From: Drosophila persimilis
Lineage: Eukaryota; Arthropoda; Insecta; Diptera; Drosophilidae
Direction of reading: 5' to 3'
NCBI RefSeq assembly: GCF_003286085.1
Contig: NW_020825289.1
Coordinates: forward strand, 21,044,001-21,108,000
Length of the DNA: 64,000 bases
Below are positions 62,544 through 64,000 of the stretch, in pieces. The notes beneath the pieces were generated by a model that saw only the letters and a program-made list of their open reading frames with translations, was not told the origin of the DNA and made no database searches. Position numbers and translations under genes: made by a program. The first letter of the stretch is position 1. Each line of letters opens with the position of its first letter.

Positions 62544-63230
62544 CTCGAGGAGGAGTCGTTGACTTTGTTTGCTCTCCCTTTTGCGCTCTCCATTCGGTAC
62601 TGCTCCTTTTTGCTCTCCTCTCTGTTGTTCTCCCTATCCTTCTGGCACTTTTGGCGCACTTTTGCGCAATTTATTAAACATTTTATGGCGCCCCAAGGCG
62701 TACTTGCCCAAAACTGAAAGACCTCCACCACCCGCCTGGAAAACCAGTAAGAAAGGCAGAGAGGAAAGGGTAGCGGTAGGGAGGAGCACAATGAAAGGTG
62801 AAACGGAATGCAAAACTAGGCCTCGCGACTCAGGTGAATGCCACAGAATCCCAAAAGCCGAGATCAAATCGATTTGAGGTTATGGGTGGATTGAAGGATA
62901 TTTCGAAAGGGATTATTCAAAGGGTTCAGGGGAGGGATCAAGGGATCAGGGGATCAGGGGTCAAGAGAGCAGACAAAAACCAAATGGAACCCCCTCAATC
63001 CAGGATCAATTCCTTCAAAAGGCCATCAAGAGTGAGTGAGAGAGAGTGCATGGGTGTGCATGGGTGTGCATCGGAGCTTATTTTTTGGAAAATTATTCGA
63101 TTATCAAGAGCGATCGGGCCCTCCGCTGCGTTGACAAAAACTGTCAAGTGGCGTGGCATGCCTTTTTTCGACACTTTTCCAAACTAATTTCAAACTTTAC
63201 ACTTGCAGGCGGCCACTCGCGGTCGTCGGG

Positions 63231-63260
63231 GCATGGGGCATGGGGCATGGGGCATGGGGC
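63231..63260. repeat. (GGCATGG) heptamer run
   Basis: Four units of GGCATGG. Confidence 0.85.
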
Positions 63261-63433
63261 AAGTGTAAAAAGCGCAGCGAGTGCGAGTGCAAACAACAAA
63301 CAAACTATACGAATGGTGGGGGGGGGTTGGTGGGGGTAGGAGAAGAGCAAACAGCAAACAAACTACAAAGAGGAAAGGAGGAAAAACACTGATTGCCAGA
63401 CAGATTCGACAGAGAAAGGGATATGGAGGGAAA

Positions 63434-63473
63434 GACAGACGGACGGACGGACGGACGGACGGACGGACGGACA
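63434..63473. repeat. (GGAC) tetranucleotide run
   Basis: About nine GGAC units, followed after 90 bp by GAGACAGA/GAGACGGA tracts. Confidence 0.9.
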
Positions 63474-64000
63474 GATGGCAAAGAACGGCGGAGAGCAATG
63501 TCAAAACAAATGTTACAGCACAGCGATAGACAGGGATGGGGATAGAGCGTGGAAGAAAGAGAGAGACACAGAGACAGAGAGACGGAGAGACGGAGAGACA
63601 GAGAGGGAGGATATGCCATCAGGCGGCGTATTTTTATGTTGCCCTGCAGCTGTGATTCCACTGTATTGTTGTAGTTGTTGTTGTTGCTGTATTTATTCCT
63701 GGCAAACAATACCCTCTGTCTCTGTCTCTATCTGTCCCCCTCACCCCCTCTTGCTCTGCGGCACACATGTCGCCCTGCGGTCGTCCGGCAGTGCAGTGCG
63801 GGCCATGACAGGGCACCGTTTGAGGATTTTGGAGTAGTTAATGGAATATAGGAATACACGCACACATACACACACTTTCCAGGCCAAACATTTGAGAGCA
63901 AGTGGAACAGCAACAGAGACGGCGACAGGGACGGGGACGGGGACGGAGACGGAGACAACAAATACCAACAATAGCTACAACTATTCCGGAAAAAGTTGGC

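Larger units (their letters stand above)
61745..64000 (+). other. Sequence downstream of the candidate microexon
   Basis: This is probably the next host intron. No further exon with both splice sites was found. It contains CTCTTCTCTT tracts (62038-62080), an ACTCGG run (62316-62343), a GTGTGC run (62505-62543), GGGATCA repeats (62930-62965), a GGCATGG run (63231-63260), a GGAC run (63434-63473) and GAGACAGA/GAGACGGA tracts (63560-63605). Confidence 0.4.

Overview
The window reads as nuclear DNA of a fruit fly (genus Drosophila). The evidence is dense microsatellites of every unit size, a diverged INE-1/DINE-1-type transposon tail near 10.36 kb, GAGAG-rich purine tracts, very short introns (63 and 89 nt) in the one clear gene, and fly-type splice signals. 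The exact species is not readable from the sequence; the abundance of simple repeats would suit the obscura group, but that is a guess.

Almost nothing here codes for protein. The best explanation is that most of the window is part of one very long intron of a plus-strand gene whose main exons lie outside. Four sites on the plus strand have a pyrimidine tract, then YAG, then immediately a 5' splice site (junctions before 7131, 24897, 42934 and 55588). This is the form of Drosophila recursive-splicing ratchet points (zero-length exons). They are spaced about 17.8, 18.0 and 12.7 kb apart, all on the same strand. About 6.1 kb after the last one comes a conventional 3' splice site, a 34-nt candidate microexon (61711-61744) and a perfect GTAAGT donor. 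Two of the four ratchet points also have a good 5' splice site 40-49 nt downstream, as expected of an RS-exon. The host gene cannot be named from this window.

Nested on the opposite strand in the last intron segment (58298-58914, promoter near 58975-59000) is a compact three-exon gene. It encodes a 154-residue secreted or membrane-anchored cysteine-rich protein with a signal peptide, 11 cysteines, one N-glycosylation site and a C-terminal hydrophobic segment. This is the only protein gene I can defend.

The remainder is intronic DNA: microsatellites and minisatellites (a 100-bp GT run at 1955; a 165-bp GGCGGA/GGCACA array at 7845; a C-rich 12-bp array at 38639), poly-G runs, purine/pyrimidine-asymmetric tracts, an AT-rich block at 8690-8945, and scattered fragments of at least one dispersed repeat family sharing the motif CCGAAAGTGCTGATT (near 2951, 10741 and 18740). 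No tRNA, rRNA, CRISPR array or intact transposon was recognised.
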